Notes: generated by a model not told the origin, from the letters alone. A DNA stretch of 33,519 bases from Lachnospiraceae bacterium (GCA_017483425.1 JAFUWM010000213.1:1-33519); one strand, 5' to 3'; positions 14,420 through 22,685 are shown, numbered from the stretch's first letter. Made by a program: numbers and translations.

Positions 14420-15295
14420 ATGAAGGTAGCGGTTATTGGTGCCGGAACAATGGGGCAGGGTATCGCAAAAGCGTTCGCGCAGTGTGACGATTTTGACAAG
14501 GTTTATCTTTGCGATATCAAGACTGAGTTTGCCGAGGGCGGACTTGCAAAGATCAAGAAAGGCTATGAGAAGCTTGTATCAAAGGGCAAACTCGAGCAGG
14601 GTATGGCGGACGCGTATCTTGCAAAGTTTGAGACAGGCCTCAACTCCATAGCTACAGACCCCGATCTCGTAGTCGAGGCGGCACTTGAGGTTATGCAGAT
14701 CAAGCAGGACTGCTTCAAGGATCTGATGGAAAACATAGTGAAGAACGAGAACTGCATTTTCGCGTCAAACACGTCTTCTCTTTCTATCACGGAGATAGGG
14801 GCAGGACTTCCCAAGCCCATTATAGGTATGCATTTCTTTAATCCGGCAGATCGGATGAAGCTTATAGAGGTCATAGCGGGCGCGAATACACCGGCTGATC
14901 TTGTAGAGAAAGTAAATGATATCTCCGTCAAGCTTGGCAAGACTCCCGTACAGGTAAACGAGGCTCCCGGCTTCGTAGTAAACAGGATACTCATCCCGCT
15001 TATCAATGAGGGTATATTCGTTTATTCGGAGGGGATATCGGATATAGAGGGAATAGACAACGCCATGAAGCTTGGCTGCAATCATCCCATGGGACCCCTT
15101 GAGCTCGGTGATTACGTAGGACTTGATATAGTGCTTGCCATTATGGAGACCCTTTACGACGAGACAGGCGATTCCAAGTATCGTCCGGCTCCGCTGCTCA
15201 AAAAGATGGTAAGAGGCAAGAAGCTTGGTGTCAAGACAGGCATAGGCTTCTACGACTATGCTGACGGCGGCAAGGTACCGACAGATAAGAAATAA
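14420..15295 (+). CDS. hbd: 3-hydroxybutyryl-CoA dehydrogenase
   Basis: Hbd reduces acetoacetyl-CoA to (S)-3-hydroxybutyryl-CoA with NADH. The 291-aa protein has the Rossmann motif GAGTMGQGIA near the N-terminus, a following Asp in YLCDIK that suggests NAD, the catalytic His138 in GMHFFNPADRMKLIEVI, and the GFVVNRIL block. The C-terminal domain has the GPLELGDYVGLD helix. It starts at ATG 14420 with AAGGAGG. It stands between crt and bcd, the order seen in Lachnospiraceae butyrate operons. Confidence 0.97.
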   Translation: MKVAVIGAGTMGQGIAKAFAQCDDFDKVYLCDIKTEFAEGGLAKIKKGYEKLVSKGKLEQGMADAYLAKFETGLNSIATDPDLVVEAALEVMQIKQDCFKDLMENIVKNENCIFASNTSSLSITEIGAGLPKPIIGMHFFNPADRMKLIEVIAGANTPADLVEKVNDISVKLGKTPVQVNEAPGFVVNRILIPLINEGIFVYSEGISDIEGIDNAMKLGCNHPMGPLELGDYVGLDIVLAIMETLYDETGDSKYRPAPLLKKMVRGKKLGVKTGIGFYDYADGGKVPTDKK

Positions 15296-15327
15296 GGCTT
15301 AATAATACACACGGAGGATAATTGATC

Positions 15328-16494
15328 ATGGATTTTACTTTACCAAAGGAACATGAGATGGCGAGACAGCTCTTTAAGGATTTCGCCGAGAACGAAGTAA
15401 AGCCGCTTGCACAGGAGATCGACGAGGAGCACAGGTTCCCCAGAGAGACTGTCGAGAAGATGGCTAAGTACGGCTTCATGGGCATACCTGTACCCAAGGA
15501 ATACGGCGGGCAGGGTTGTGACACTCTGACATACGCTATGTGCGTGGAGGAGCTTTCAAAGGTATGCGGTACGACAGGAGTTATCGTATCAGCGCATACA
15601 TCACTCTGCATCGATCCTATCCTTACTTTCGGTACAGAAGAGCAGAAGCAGAAGTACGTGGTACCGCTTGCAAAGGGAGAGAAGCTCGGAGCATTCGGCC
15701 TTACCGAGCCCGGCGCGGGTACAGATGCACAGGGTCAGCAGACCAAGGCTGTAGAGGACGGAGACGAGTGGGTATTAAACGGCTCCAAGTGCTTCATCAC
15801 AAACGGTAAGGAAGCGGATGTTTATGTTATATTCGCGGTTACCGGTAAGATTGAGAAGCGCGGAAGGATGATGAAAGAGATTTCTGCTTTCATCGTTGAG
15901 AAAGGTACACCCGGCTTTACATTCGGAACCAAGGAGAACAAGATGGGTATCTGCGGTTCGGCTACATACGAGCTTATATTCACGGACTGCCGAATCCCCA
16001 AGGAGAATCTTCTCGGACAGCGCGGCAAGGGCTTCAACATCGCTATGCACACGCTCGACGGCGGACGTATCGGTATAGCTGCCCAGGCATTAGGACTTGC
16101 AGGCGGCGCACTGGAGAATACGATCAATTACGTAAAGGAAAGGAAGCAGTTCGGCAAGGCTATCGGACAGTTCCAGAACACCCAGTTCCAGCTTGCAGAT
16201 ATGGCGACCAAGGTTGAGGCGGCAAAGCTTCTCGTATACAAGGCTGCAAGGAAGAAAGACGAATACAAGAAGGATCCCAAGGTTTCTTATTCCGTAGAAG
16301 CCGCTATGGCAAAGCTCTGTGCGGCTGAGGTTGCTATGGAAGTCACGACCAAGGCGGTACAGCTTCACGGCGGTTACGGCTACATCAGGGAATACGATGT
16401 AGAGAGAATGATGCGCGACGCTAAGATAACAGAGATCTATGAAGGAACCAGCGAGGTTCAGAGAATGGTCATCTCTGCGGCACTGCTGAAGTAA
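15328..16494 (+). CDS. bcd: Butyryl-CoA dehydrogenase
   Basis: Bcd reduces crotonyl-CoA to butyryl-CoA, taking electrons from EtfAB; in anaerobes the Bcd-Etf complex bifurcates electrons from NADH to crotonyl-CoA and ferredoxin. The 388-aa acyl-CoA dehydrogenase shows the FAD-binding block GLTEPGAGTDA, the QLHGGYGYIREY block, and the catalytic-base Glu372 in IYEGTSEVQR. I chose ATG 15328, with CGGAGGA 9 bases upstream, over the in-frame TTG at 15322. It is followed by etfB and etfA, which fits the bifurcating complex. Confidence 0.97.
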   Translation: MDFTLPKEHEMARQLFKDFAENEVKPLAQEIDEEHRFPRETVEKMAKYGFMGIPVPKEYGGQGCDTLTYAMCVEELSKVCGTTGVIVSAHTSLCIDPILTFGTEEQKQKYVVPLAKGEKLGAFGLTEPGAGTDAQGQQTKAVEDGDEWVLNGSKCFITNGKEADVYVIFAVTGKIEKRGRMMKEISAFIVEKGTPGFTFGTKENKMGICGSATYELIFTDCRIPKENLLGQRGKGFNIAMHTLDGGRIGIAAQALGLAGGALENTINYVKERKQFGKAIGQFQNTQFQLADMATKVEAAKLLVYKAARKKDEYKKDPKVSYSVEAAMAKLCAAEVAMEVTTKAVQLHGGYGYIREYDVERMMRDAKITEIYEGTSEVQRMVISAALLK

Positions 16495-16521
16495 GAATAA
16501 AGGTAAAGGAGTATAGATACA

Positions 16522-17307
16522 ATGAAAGTTATCGTTTGTATAAAGCAGGTACCGGATACCAAGGGCGGAGTCAAGTTTAATCCTGACGGTACACTGGACA
16601 GAGGAGCAATGCTTGCCATCATGAATCCTGACGATAAGGCGGGACTTGAGGCGGCTTTAAGACTTAAGGATCAGTACGGCGCGGAGGTCACGGTTCTCAC
16701 AATGGGACTTCCCAAGGCTGACGCTGTACTCAGAGAAGCTCTTGCTATGGGCGCAGACAAGGCAATCCTTGTCACAGACAGAGTACTCGGCGGCGCTGAT
16801 ACATGGGCAACATCTTCAACTATCGCAGGCGCACTCAGAAACCTTGAGTATGATCTCATCATCACAGGCCGTCAGGCTATCGACGGCGACACGGCGCAGG
16901 TCGGACCTCAGATCGCGGAGCATCTTAATATCCCTGTAATATCCTATGCGCAGGAGATAAAGATCGATGGCGATAAGGTAATCGTAAAGAGGCAGTATGA
17001 CGACAGGTATCACATGCTCGAGGTAAAGATGCCTTGTCTTATCACGGCTCTTTCAGAGCTCAATGATCCCAGATATATGACTCCCGGCGGAATCTTTGAC
17101 GCGGTCGCTGCGGATATCACGACATGGGGAAGGGCTGACCTTAAGGATGTGGATGATGCAAACCTTGGACTCGCAGGCTCACCTACAAAGATCGCAAAGG
17201 CTTCCGACAAGGTAAGAAAAGGAGCAGGCGAGAAGGTTGTCCCCGACACACCGGAGGATGCAGTTAAGTATATCATCGGCAAGCTCGATGAAAAGCACGT
17301 CATCTAA
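16522..17307 (+). CDS. etfB: Electron transfer flavoprotein beta subunit
   Basis: EtfB pairs with EtfA to pass electrons to butyryl-CoA dehydrogenase; in the bifurcating form it also holds an FAD that accepts electrons from NADH. The 261-aa length is normal. The N-terminal MKVIVCIKQVPDT is the family signature, and the GRQAIDGDTAQVGPQIAEHL block matches the nucleotide-binding region. Start ATG 16522 is preceded by AAAGGAG. The gene lies 27 bases after bcd and 15 before etfA. Bifurcation is inferred from operon context. Confidence 0.97.
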   Translation: MKVIVCIKQVPDTKGGVKFNPDGTLDRGAMLAIMNPDDKAGLEAALRLKDQYGAEVTVLTMGLPKADAVLREALAMGADKAILVTDRVLGGADTWATSSTIAGALRNLEYDLIITGRQAIDGDTAQVGPQIAEHLNIPVISYAQEIKIDGDKVIVKRQYDDRYHMLEVKMPCLITALSELNDPRYMTPGGIFDAVAADITTWGRADLKDVDDANLGLAGSPTKIAKASDKVRKGAGEKVVPDTPEDAVKYIIGKLDEKHVI

Positions 17308-17322
17308 GGGAGGTAAAATCAA

Positions 17323-18381
17323 ATGCAGAATATAGAAGAATATAAAGGCGTATTCGTCTTCGCTCAGCAGGTAGACAACAAGGTGAGCGGGATCGCATAC
17401 GAGTTGCTCGGAAAAGCAAAGGATCTTGCTGAACCTCTCAATGCGCAGGTGACGGCAGTCCTTATCGGCTCTGATGTAAAGGGTCTCTGCGACAAGCTCG
17501 CCGAGTACGGAGCAGACAGGGTCATCGTAGTGGATGATCCCGAGCTCAAGGAATACAGGACTGAGCCCTACGCTCACGCTCTTGCATCGGTAATAAATGA
17601 GTATAAGCCCGAGATAATGCTCGTAGGAGCTACGGCAATCGGACGTGATCTGGGACCTACGGTTTCAGCAAGGGTCGCAACGGGACTTACGGCTGACTGT
17701 ACGGTGCTTAATATCGGTGATTTCCCGCTTCAGCCCATACCCGGCAAGGAAGACGAGCAGAAGCACAATCAGCTCCTTATGACCCGTCCTGCTTTCGGAG
17801 GCAATACTATAGCTACTATCGCCTGCCCGAATAACCGTCCCCAGATGGCTACGGTAAGACCCGGCGTTATGCAGAAGATCGATCCCGTAAAGGGCGCCAA
17901 GGCAGAGATAATCGAGTACAATCCCGGCTTCACTCCCAATAATAAATATGTGGAGATCAAGGAAGTCGTTAAGAAGGTATCCGATATCAAGGACATCATG
18001 GATGCGAAGATCCTTGTTTCAGGCGGACGCGGAGTCGGATCACCTGAGAACTTCAAGATCCTTGAGGAGCTTGCCGATGCGATAGGCGGACAGGTAAGCT
18101 GCTCACGTGCGGTTGTTGATTCGGGCTGGAAGCCTAAGGAGATGCAGGTAGGCCAGACCGGAAAGACCGTAAGGCCTAATGTATACTTTGCTATCGGTAT
18201 CTCAGGCGCTATCCAGCATGTAGCCGGCATGGAGGAGTCAGACATTATCATCGCGATCAACAAGGATGAGGACGCTCCGATCTTTGATGTGGCGGAATAC
18301 GGCGTAGTAGGCGATCTGAATAAGGTCGTGCCCGAGCTTACAAAGCAGATACTTGCTGCAAAGGAAGCAAAAGGCGCATAA
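17323..18381 (+). CDS. etfA: Electron transfer flavoprotein alpha subunit
   Basis: EtfA carries the second FAD and docks to butyryl-CoA dehydrogenase. The 352-aa product has the N-terminal ETF domain and the C-terminal FAD domain with SGGRGVGSPENF, SRAVVDSGW, VGQTGKTVRP and GISGAIQH blocks in the usual order. Start ATG 17323 has AAGGGAGG upstream. It is the last gene of the operon, followed by a strong GC-rich terminator. No phosphotransbutyrylase, butyrate kinase or CoA-transferase gene follows. Confidence 0.97.
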   Translation: MQNIEEYKGVFVFAQQVDNKVSGIAYELLGKAKDLAEPLNAQVTAVLIGSDVKGLCDKLAEYGADRVIVVDDPELKEYRTEPYAHALASVINEYKPEIMLVGATAIGRDLGPTVSARVATGLTADCTVLNIGDFPLQPIPGKEDEQKHNQLLMTRPAFGGNTIATIACPNNRPQMATVRPGVMQKIDPVKGAKAEIIEYNPGFTPNNKYVEIKEVVKKVSDIKDIMDAKILVSGGRGVGSPENFKILEELADAIGGQVSCSRAVVDSGWKPKEMQVGQTGKTVRPNVYFAIGISGAIQHVAGMEESDIIIAINKDEDAPIFDVAEYGVVGDLNKVVPELTKQILAAKEAKGA

Positions 18382-18397
18382 GTAAAAAAGCATGCGT

Positions 18398-18428
18398 TGA
18401 CCCCGGGGATCATCCCCGGGGTCATTTC
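18398..18428 (+). terminator. Terminator of the butyrate operon
   Basis: GACCCCGGGGA (18399-18409) pairs perfectly with TCCCCGGGGTC (18413-18423) around TCA and extends by one T-A pair. ATTTCC follows; the T-run is short but the stem is very stable. Confidence 0.75.
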
Positions 18429-18442
18429 CTGTTTAAATGGTG

Positions 18443-18448
18443 TATAAT
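18443..18448 (+). promoter_or_regulatory. Possible -10 for a leaderless glycosyltransferase transcript
   Basis: A perfect TATAAT preceded by TG ends 7 bases before the ATG at 18456, which would place transcription start at or next to the start codon. No clear -35 or ribosome binding site is visible. Confidence 0.4.
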
Positions 18449-18455
18449 ATTGAGC

Positions 18456-20552
18456 ATGATAAGCATAATCGTTCCTGTATATCAGGCAGAAAAAACTTTG
18501 AGTGAATGCATAGAGAGTATCTTAAGCCAGACGATGCCGGATTTTGAGCTGATACTTGTAGATGACGGATCAACTGACGGATCCGGAGATCTCTGTGACA
18601 GTTATGCCGCAAAGCATGACAAAATACGTGTGATACACAAGGAAAACAAAGGAGCCGCTGCTGCAAGGAATACAGGGATTTTAGAGGCAGTCGGCGAATG
18701 GGTCTGCTTTATAGACAGCGACGATGTGATCGCTCCTGATTTTCTGGAGGTTCTTATCCATACAGCTGATGAAACGGGTGCGGATATAGTATCCTGCGCT
18801 TATGTTAAATGCAGCAGGGAAGAAGCCCGTTATGGCAAAGCCCTCTTTGATCAGAAAATATCTGCAGGTTCTGACACGACGGAGTACAGAGGGAAAGATG
18901 GAGTGAGGGCTCTCCTTTATCAAAAAGGGTTTATCAGCGCTCCCTGGGGCATGATATCAAAGAGGAAGCTGTGGAACGGAGTTTCCTTCCCTGAGGGATC
19001 CGCAGCGGAGGATATGGGAACGATTTACCGTCTTTTTCTTGAGGCATCCTCTATCGCACGTACGGACAGGGTATTGTACGGGTATGTCGTAAGCGCTTCC
19101 AATACGGTGTTTTCGACTTCGTCCAAAAGGAATCCTGATTATTTCAGGCACAGCAGACAGATGATATCTTATATAAAAAAGTATCATCCAGGCTGCCTGA
19201 GGGCGGCTGCGAGCAGGCATTTATCCACCTGTTTCCAGATCCTCTCGGAAACAGATCCTGAAAGCGCTGATGCGTCCGTAAAGAGTCTGACCGGCAAAAT
19301 ATATGCTGATATAAAATCTGTGCGCCCTGTTGTGATAAAAGACCCCGGAGCACGCGTGCGAAACAGGGGGGCAGCCTTGCTAAGCTGCTTCAGTACAGGC
19401 GTTGTTCACAGGCTTTTATATAATAAGTATCTCAGGGATTTTCCGAGGGATAAGGGAAATCATATCGCACTGGCGGAATACCAGGGCAGATGCGATGAAG
19501 CCGGCAAGGCAGTCGGACATGCCCCCAAGGTACTCGCGGAGTACGTCAGGATGACGGAGCAGGATCATAAGATCAGCATATATGCTCCTGCCTGTATAGT
19601 TCGTGAGATACCCGATGATATTGTATCCTGCTCGGAGATACATCATCTGCGGCATGAGATAATCATGAAGGGGCATATGCCCTTTATCGACAGGATCTTA
19701 AATAAATTCAGGATGTTTTTAAATATACGTCATATACTGCATGAAAGTGACGCTGATGTGATCTGGTTCTTTAATGTTGAATTCTATCTTTTTCTGTACC
19801 TTTCGATATTCGGAAATGCAGGGAAAAGGATAGTCGTCACAATGTTTATTGACGGATATCATACCGGAGCTTTGGCGGGAATTAAGCAAAAGATCTTTGA
19901 GCGAGGCCAGCGCAGAGTATCAAGATGCATCTCCACGGGACCCTCATTTGAATACAAAAACATGCCTTCGGTATTTATTCCCGATTATGTCTGTGACGAC
20001 AGTATATACGCAAAGTACAGAGGTAATCTAAAGGAAGCCTGCGCTGTATGTCTTGGGACAATGGATCACGGCAAGGAGCTTGACGAGCTTATAGAAGCGT
20101 TTAACCGCATATCCTACAGGCTGGTGATAGCGGGCAGGTTTTATGATAAATCCTGGTTTGAAGATCTGAAAGCGAAAGCTGCTGATAATATAGAGATACG
20201 GGATGTTTATCTTGATCAGGAGGAGTATCTTTCTCTGCTCTCTCATGCGGTGTATGCGGTACTTCCGTATAATGAAAGGAAATATGCTTCACAGACCTCC
20301 GGAGTTATGCAGGAAGCGATATTTACGGATACTATCGTGCTTACACATAGTGATATACTCACGGGAAATAAGGTTCCCGGCGTGGGTTACAGATCATACA
20401 AGGATATAACGGACAGTCTGCTGGGAGACGATCCGGATGATAAAAACGGTAAAAGAAACCGGAGCATCCTTGAGAAATATAAGGAGCTCCGGCATAGCGT
20501 ATACGATAAAGAAAAAATAAAAAAGAAAATAAACTATTACTCTACTACGTAA
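18456..20552 (+). CDS. Two-domain glycosyltransferase (GT2 plus GT-B)
   Basis: This 698-aa protein appears to fuse two glycosyltransferases. The N-terminal 230 residues are a GT2 (GT-A fold) domain that begins with SIIVPVYQAEKTL, has VDDGSTDGS near 35-43, and a DxD-type FIDSDD near 86. A helical linker follows, and the part from about 390 to 690 looks like a GT-B domain with a GT4-like C-terminus (YNERKYASQTSGVMQEA). It may build a surface polysaccharide or glycolipid. I prefer ATG 18456 over TTG 18450; neither has a ribosome binding site. The last 16 bases overlap the convergent rpsR. Donor and acceptor are unknown. Confidence 0.82.
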   Translation: MISIIVPVYQAEKTLSECIESILSQTMPDFELILVDDGSTDGSGDLCDSYAAKHDKIRVIHKENKGAAAARNTGILEAVGEWVCFIDSDDVIAPDFLEVLIHTADETGADIVSCAYVKCSREEARYGKALFDQKISAGSDTTEYRGKDGVRALLYQKGFISAPWGMISKRKLWNGVSFPEGSAAEDMGTIYRLFLEASSIARTDRVLYGYVVSASNTVFSTSSKRNPDYFRHSRQMISYIKKYHPGCLRAAASRHLSTCFQILSETDPESADASVKSLTGKIYADIKSVRPVVIKDPGARVRNRGAALLSCFSTGVVHRLLYNKYLRDFPRDKGNHIALAEYQGRCDEAGKAVGHAPKVLAEYVRMTEQDHKISIYAPACIVREIPDDIVSCSEIHHLRHEIIMKGHMPFIDRILNKFRMFLNIRHILHESDADVIWFFNVEFYLFLYLSIFGNAGKRIVVTMFIDGYHTGALAGIKQKIFERGQRRVSRCISTGPSFEYKNMPSVFIPDYVCDDSIYAKYRGNLKEACAVCLGTMDHGKELDELIEAFNRISYRLVIAGRFYDKSWFEDLKAKAADNIEIRDVYLDQEEYLSLLSHAVYAVLPYNERKYASQTSGVMQEAIFTDTIVLTHSDILTGNKVPGVGYRSYKDITDSLLGDDPDDKNGKRNRSILEKYKELRHSVYDKEKIKKKINYYSTT

Positions 20553-20800
20553 GGCAGCAGCGCCAGATGTCTTGCGCGCTTGATGGCAACCGTAAGCTCT
20601 CTCTGATGCCTCGCGCAGGTTCCCGTGACACGTCTGGGGAGGATCTTTCCTCTCTCGGAAATGAATTTCCTGAGCCTTACTACATCTTTGTAATCAATGT
20701 CTCCGTCCTTGCCGCAGAAAATGCAGACTTTCTTTCTTCTGCGAATTCCGCCGGGTCTTCTGGGTCTGTCTGAATGATCGTTATTTCTTGTATATGGCAT
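20537..20800 (-). CDS. rpsR: 30S ribosomal protein bS18
   Basis: bS18 binds bS6 and 16S rRNA on the platform of the small subunit. The 87-aa product has the core IDYKDVVRLRKFISERGKI (split across the usual helix), and ILPRRVTGTCARHQRELTVAIKRARHLALLPY, which is nearly invariant. It also has a CxxC pair (CIFC) near residue 26, which suggests the zinc-associated variant. ATG 20800 is preceded by AGGAG. It is the last gene of rpsF-ssb-rpsR, and its end overlaps the glycosyltransferase gene by 16 bases. Confidence 0.97.
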   Translation of the reverse strand: MPYTRNNDHSDRPRRPGGIRRRKKVCIFCGKDGDIDYKDVVRLRKFISERGKILPRRVTGTCARHQRELTVAIKRARHLALLPYVVE

Positions 20801-20817
20801 TTTTTTGTCTCCTGTTT

Positions 20818-21291
20818 TTAGTTAAATGGTAATTCATCATCTATTTCATCCGGCACATTCATAAATCCGTCATCTGCCGGCTGTGGTGCTGAGGATACGG
20901 CTTCGGATCTGCCTGAGGGCGCGGAATAGTCTGCTCCGGAATTCATATTTGAAGCTGACGCGCTTTTGCTCTCCCCAAACTCAATTTCCTCAACTGCAAC
21001 ATCTGTGGTATATACGGTCTGTCCGTCCTTATTCTGGTAGCTGCCGGTCTGGATACGTCCGACGACATCGAATTTCATTCCCTTGCGGGCGTACTTTTCG
21101 ACAAATTCACCGGTCTTTCCGAAAGCCACACAGCTTATAAAATCAGCAGTCGGTCCGTTTCCGTCCTGATTTCTGCTCCTTCTGCGATCTACTGCGAGAG
21201 TAAACCGGGCTATACACATCTGATTTTCACCCTGGGAATATCTCACATTCGGATCTCTTGTAAGGCGTCCCGTCAACATTGCCTTATTCAT
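20818..21291 (-). CDS. ssb: Single-stranded DNA-binding protein
   Basis: SSB coats single-stranded DNA during replication and repair. The 157-aa product opens with MNKAMLTGRLTRDPNVRYS and contains the OB-fold through about residue 107. A flexible Ser/Gly-rich linker leads to the acidic tip DDELPFN. The tip normally ends at Phe, whose free carboxylate docks partner proteins; here an Asn follows the Phe. The gene lies between rpsF and rpsR, the usual order. The SD is weak (AGGG), so coupling to rpsF is likely. Confidence 0.97.
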   Translation of the reverse strand: MNKAMLTGRLTRDPNVRYSQGENQMCIARFTLAVDRRRSRNQDGNGPTADFISCVAFGKTGEFVEKYARKGMKFDVVGRIQTGSYQNKDGQTVYTTDVAVEEIEFGESKSASASNMNSGADYSAPSGRSEAVSSAPQPADDGFMNVPDEIDDELPFN

Positions 21292-21329
21292 TTATTCTGC
21301 CCTACACTTTCTGTGGTCCCTGCCACTTA

Positions 21330-21782
21330 TTACTCAGCCGTGTCTGAAGCTTCTTCGGATGAAGACTCTGAAGCCTCAGCCGCATCTTCGGGTTCGGAAA
21401 CAGGCTCCTCATCAGCCGGCTCCTCCGTCTTTCGGGGCGCATCATAAGAAGCCTCTGTCTGCTCAGGCTTTTCTTCCTCGTGCTTAACCGAAAGCTCTTT
21501 CTCGTCAGATACAATGAGATATCTGTATACATTCTCTACGATCCTGATACGATGCTCGATCTCGGCAATAGCCTCCGGCTCTGCCTGGAACTTGATGAAG
21601 ACATAGTAGCCTTCCTTTACCTTGTGCACCTCATAGGCAAATTTCCTTTTGCCCCAGTCATCTTCTGAAGAGATGGTGCCGCCGAAACGTGTGATGAGTC
21701 CCCTCACCTTCTCAAGAACGGCATTTTTCGCGTCGCTCTCAAGTTGTCCGTTGACTGCAACGGCCAATTCATACTTGTTCAT
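21330..21782 (-). CDS. rpsF: 30S ribosomal protein bS6 with acidic C-terminal extension
   Basis: bS6 pairs with bS18 on the 30S platform. The N-terminal 97 residues are the conserved fold, opening with MNKYELAVAVNG and including GKRKFAYEVHKVKEGYYVF and a RIVENVYRYLIV segment. A Glu/Ser/Ala-rich acidic extension of about 50 residues makes the product 150 aa, well over the usual 95 to 100. ATG 21782 has GGAGG upstream on the minus strand. It is the first gene of the rpsF-ssb-rpsR operon. Confidence 0.96.
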   Translation of the reverse strand: MNKYELAVAVNGQLESDAKNAVLEKVRGLITRFGGTISSEDDWGKRKFAYEVHKVKEGYYVFIKFQAEPEAIAEIEHRIRIVENVYRYLIVSDEKELSVKHEEEKPEQTEASYDAPRKTEEPADEEPVSEPEDAAEASESSSEEASDTAE

Positions 21783-21808
21783 TATTTTACCTCCTTATGG
21801 TCTGTCCG

Positions 21809-21834
21809 GCTCACACATTACTTATCGCATGAGC
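21809..21834 (-). promoter_or_regulatory. Possible bS6-bS18 autoregulatory leader hairpin
   Basis: In the minus-strand leader of rpsF, GCTCA (21830-21834) pairs with TGAGC (21809-21813), and CCGG follows directly. Many bacteria control this operon by bS6-bS18 binding to a leader hairpin with a CCG bulge. The resemblance is loose. Confidence 0.3.
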
Positions 21835-21858
21835 AAGGCGGATATATCACGAACTCAT

Positions 21859-21887
21859 ACACTAGCACAAATAGCCCCAAAAGTAAA
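21859..21887 (-). promoter_or_regulatory. Promoter of rpsF-ssb-rpsR
   Basis: On the minus strand TTTACT (21882-21887) and TAGTGT (21859-21864) are 17 bp apart, with an extended TGC before the -10. It stands back to back with the plus-strand promoter of the YdjC gene. Confidence 0.45.
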
Positions 21888-21888
21888 G

Positions 21889-21917
21889 TTGAAAGTTTTT
21901 TTGTATTTATGTATGAT
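21889..21917 (+). promoter_or_regulatory. Promoter giving a probably leaderless YdjC transcript
   Basis: TTGAAA (21889-21894) and TATGAT (21912-21917) have a 17-bp spacer. The expected start, about 21924, is within a few bases of ATG 21926, leaving no room for a ribosome binding site. Confidence 0.6.
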
Positions 21918-21925
21918 AAGAAAGT

Positions 21926-22681
21926 ATGTTTAGGCTTATTATTAATGCGGATGATCTGGGAATATCACAGGAAGTGAATGAAGCGATAGCGGAATGCTTT
22001 TCTGCCAGGTTCATTACAAGCACTACGCTCATGGTAAATATGGACTATGCCGATGAAGCAGCGGAGATGGCCGGGAAGTACGGCTGGCATGAGCGGGTGG
22101 GACTGCACCTTAATTTTACAAGCGGATTTCCACTCACCGAGGGGATCAGAAAATACAGAATTTTCTGTGACAGGGACGGGAGCTTTAATGCTTTGTTTTT
22201 TCACAGGATGAATTCAAGGCTGCATATGTCGAAAGGAGAGACAGAGGCTGCCAGAGCAGAAGCCGAAGCACAGATTAGAAAATATATATCATACGGGTTT
22301 CCGAATAAGCATCTGGATTCACACCACTACGTACATACGGATCGTTCCATCTGGAAAGCCGTGGAGCCTCTTGTGGGGAAGTATGGAATACGTTCGGTGC
22401 GGCTGACCAGGAATCTGTACAGCAGGATGTCTTTTCCTAAAAGGATCTATAAAGAAAGGTTCAACAGGAGGCTTAAGTCACTGCCGATACAGACTACGGA
22501 TTACTTCGGGTCGTTTAAGGACTTCACGCAGTGCAGGGAAACCATAAGGGACGGGTCACTCACAGAGATAATGGTGCATCCCATGTATGATGAGTCCGGA
22601 AAGCTTGTTGATACGGCAAGACCTGTTGAGGAAGAGAAAGATTATCTTTCCGGGATCAGATATATAAAAGAGTTTTACTGA
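21926..22681 (+). CDS. YdjC/ChbG-family carbohydrate deacetylase
   Basis: This 251-aa protein belongs to the YdjC/ChbG family, metal-dependent deacetylases that remove acetyl groups from chito-oligosaccharides or other acetylated sugars. The metal and active-site motifs are NADDLG at residues 8-13, GLHLNF near 58-63, HLDSHHYVH near 130-140, and EIMVHPMYD near 212-220. It starts at ATG 21926 without a visible ribosome binding site, which fits the nearby promoter and a leaderless message. It is followed 4 bases later by gdpP. The substrate is unknown, and the pairing with gdpP is probably operon layout rather than function. Confidence 0.9.
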   Translation: MFRLIINADDLGISQEVNEAIAECFSARFITSTTLMVNMDYADEAAEMAGKYGWHERVGLHLNFTSGFPLTEGIRKYRIFCDRDGSFNALFFHRMNSRLHMSKGETEAARAEAEAQIRKYISYGFPNKHLDSHHYVHTDRSIWKAVEPLVGKYGIRSVRLTRNLYSRMSFPKRIYKERFNRRLKSLPIQTTDYFGSFKDFTQCRETIRDGSLTEIMVHPMYDESGKLVDTARPVEEEKDYLSGIRYIKEFY

Positions 22682-22685
22682 AGTA

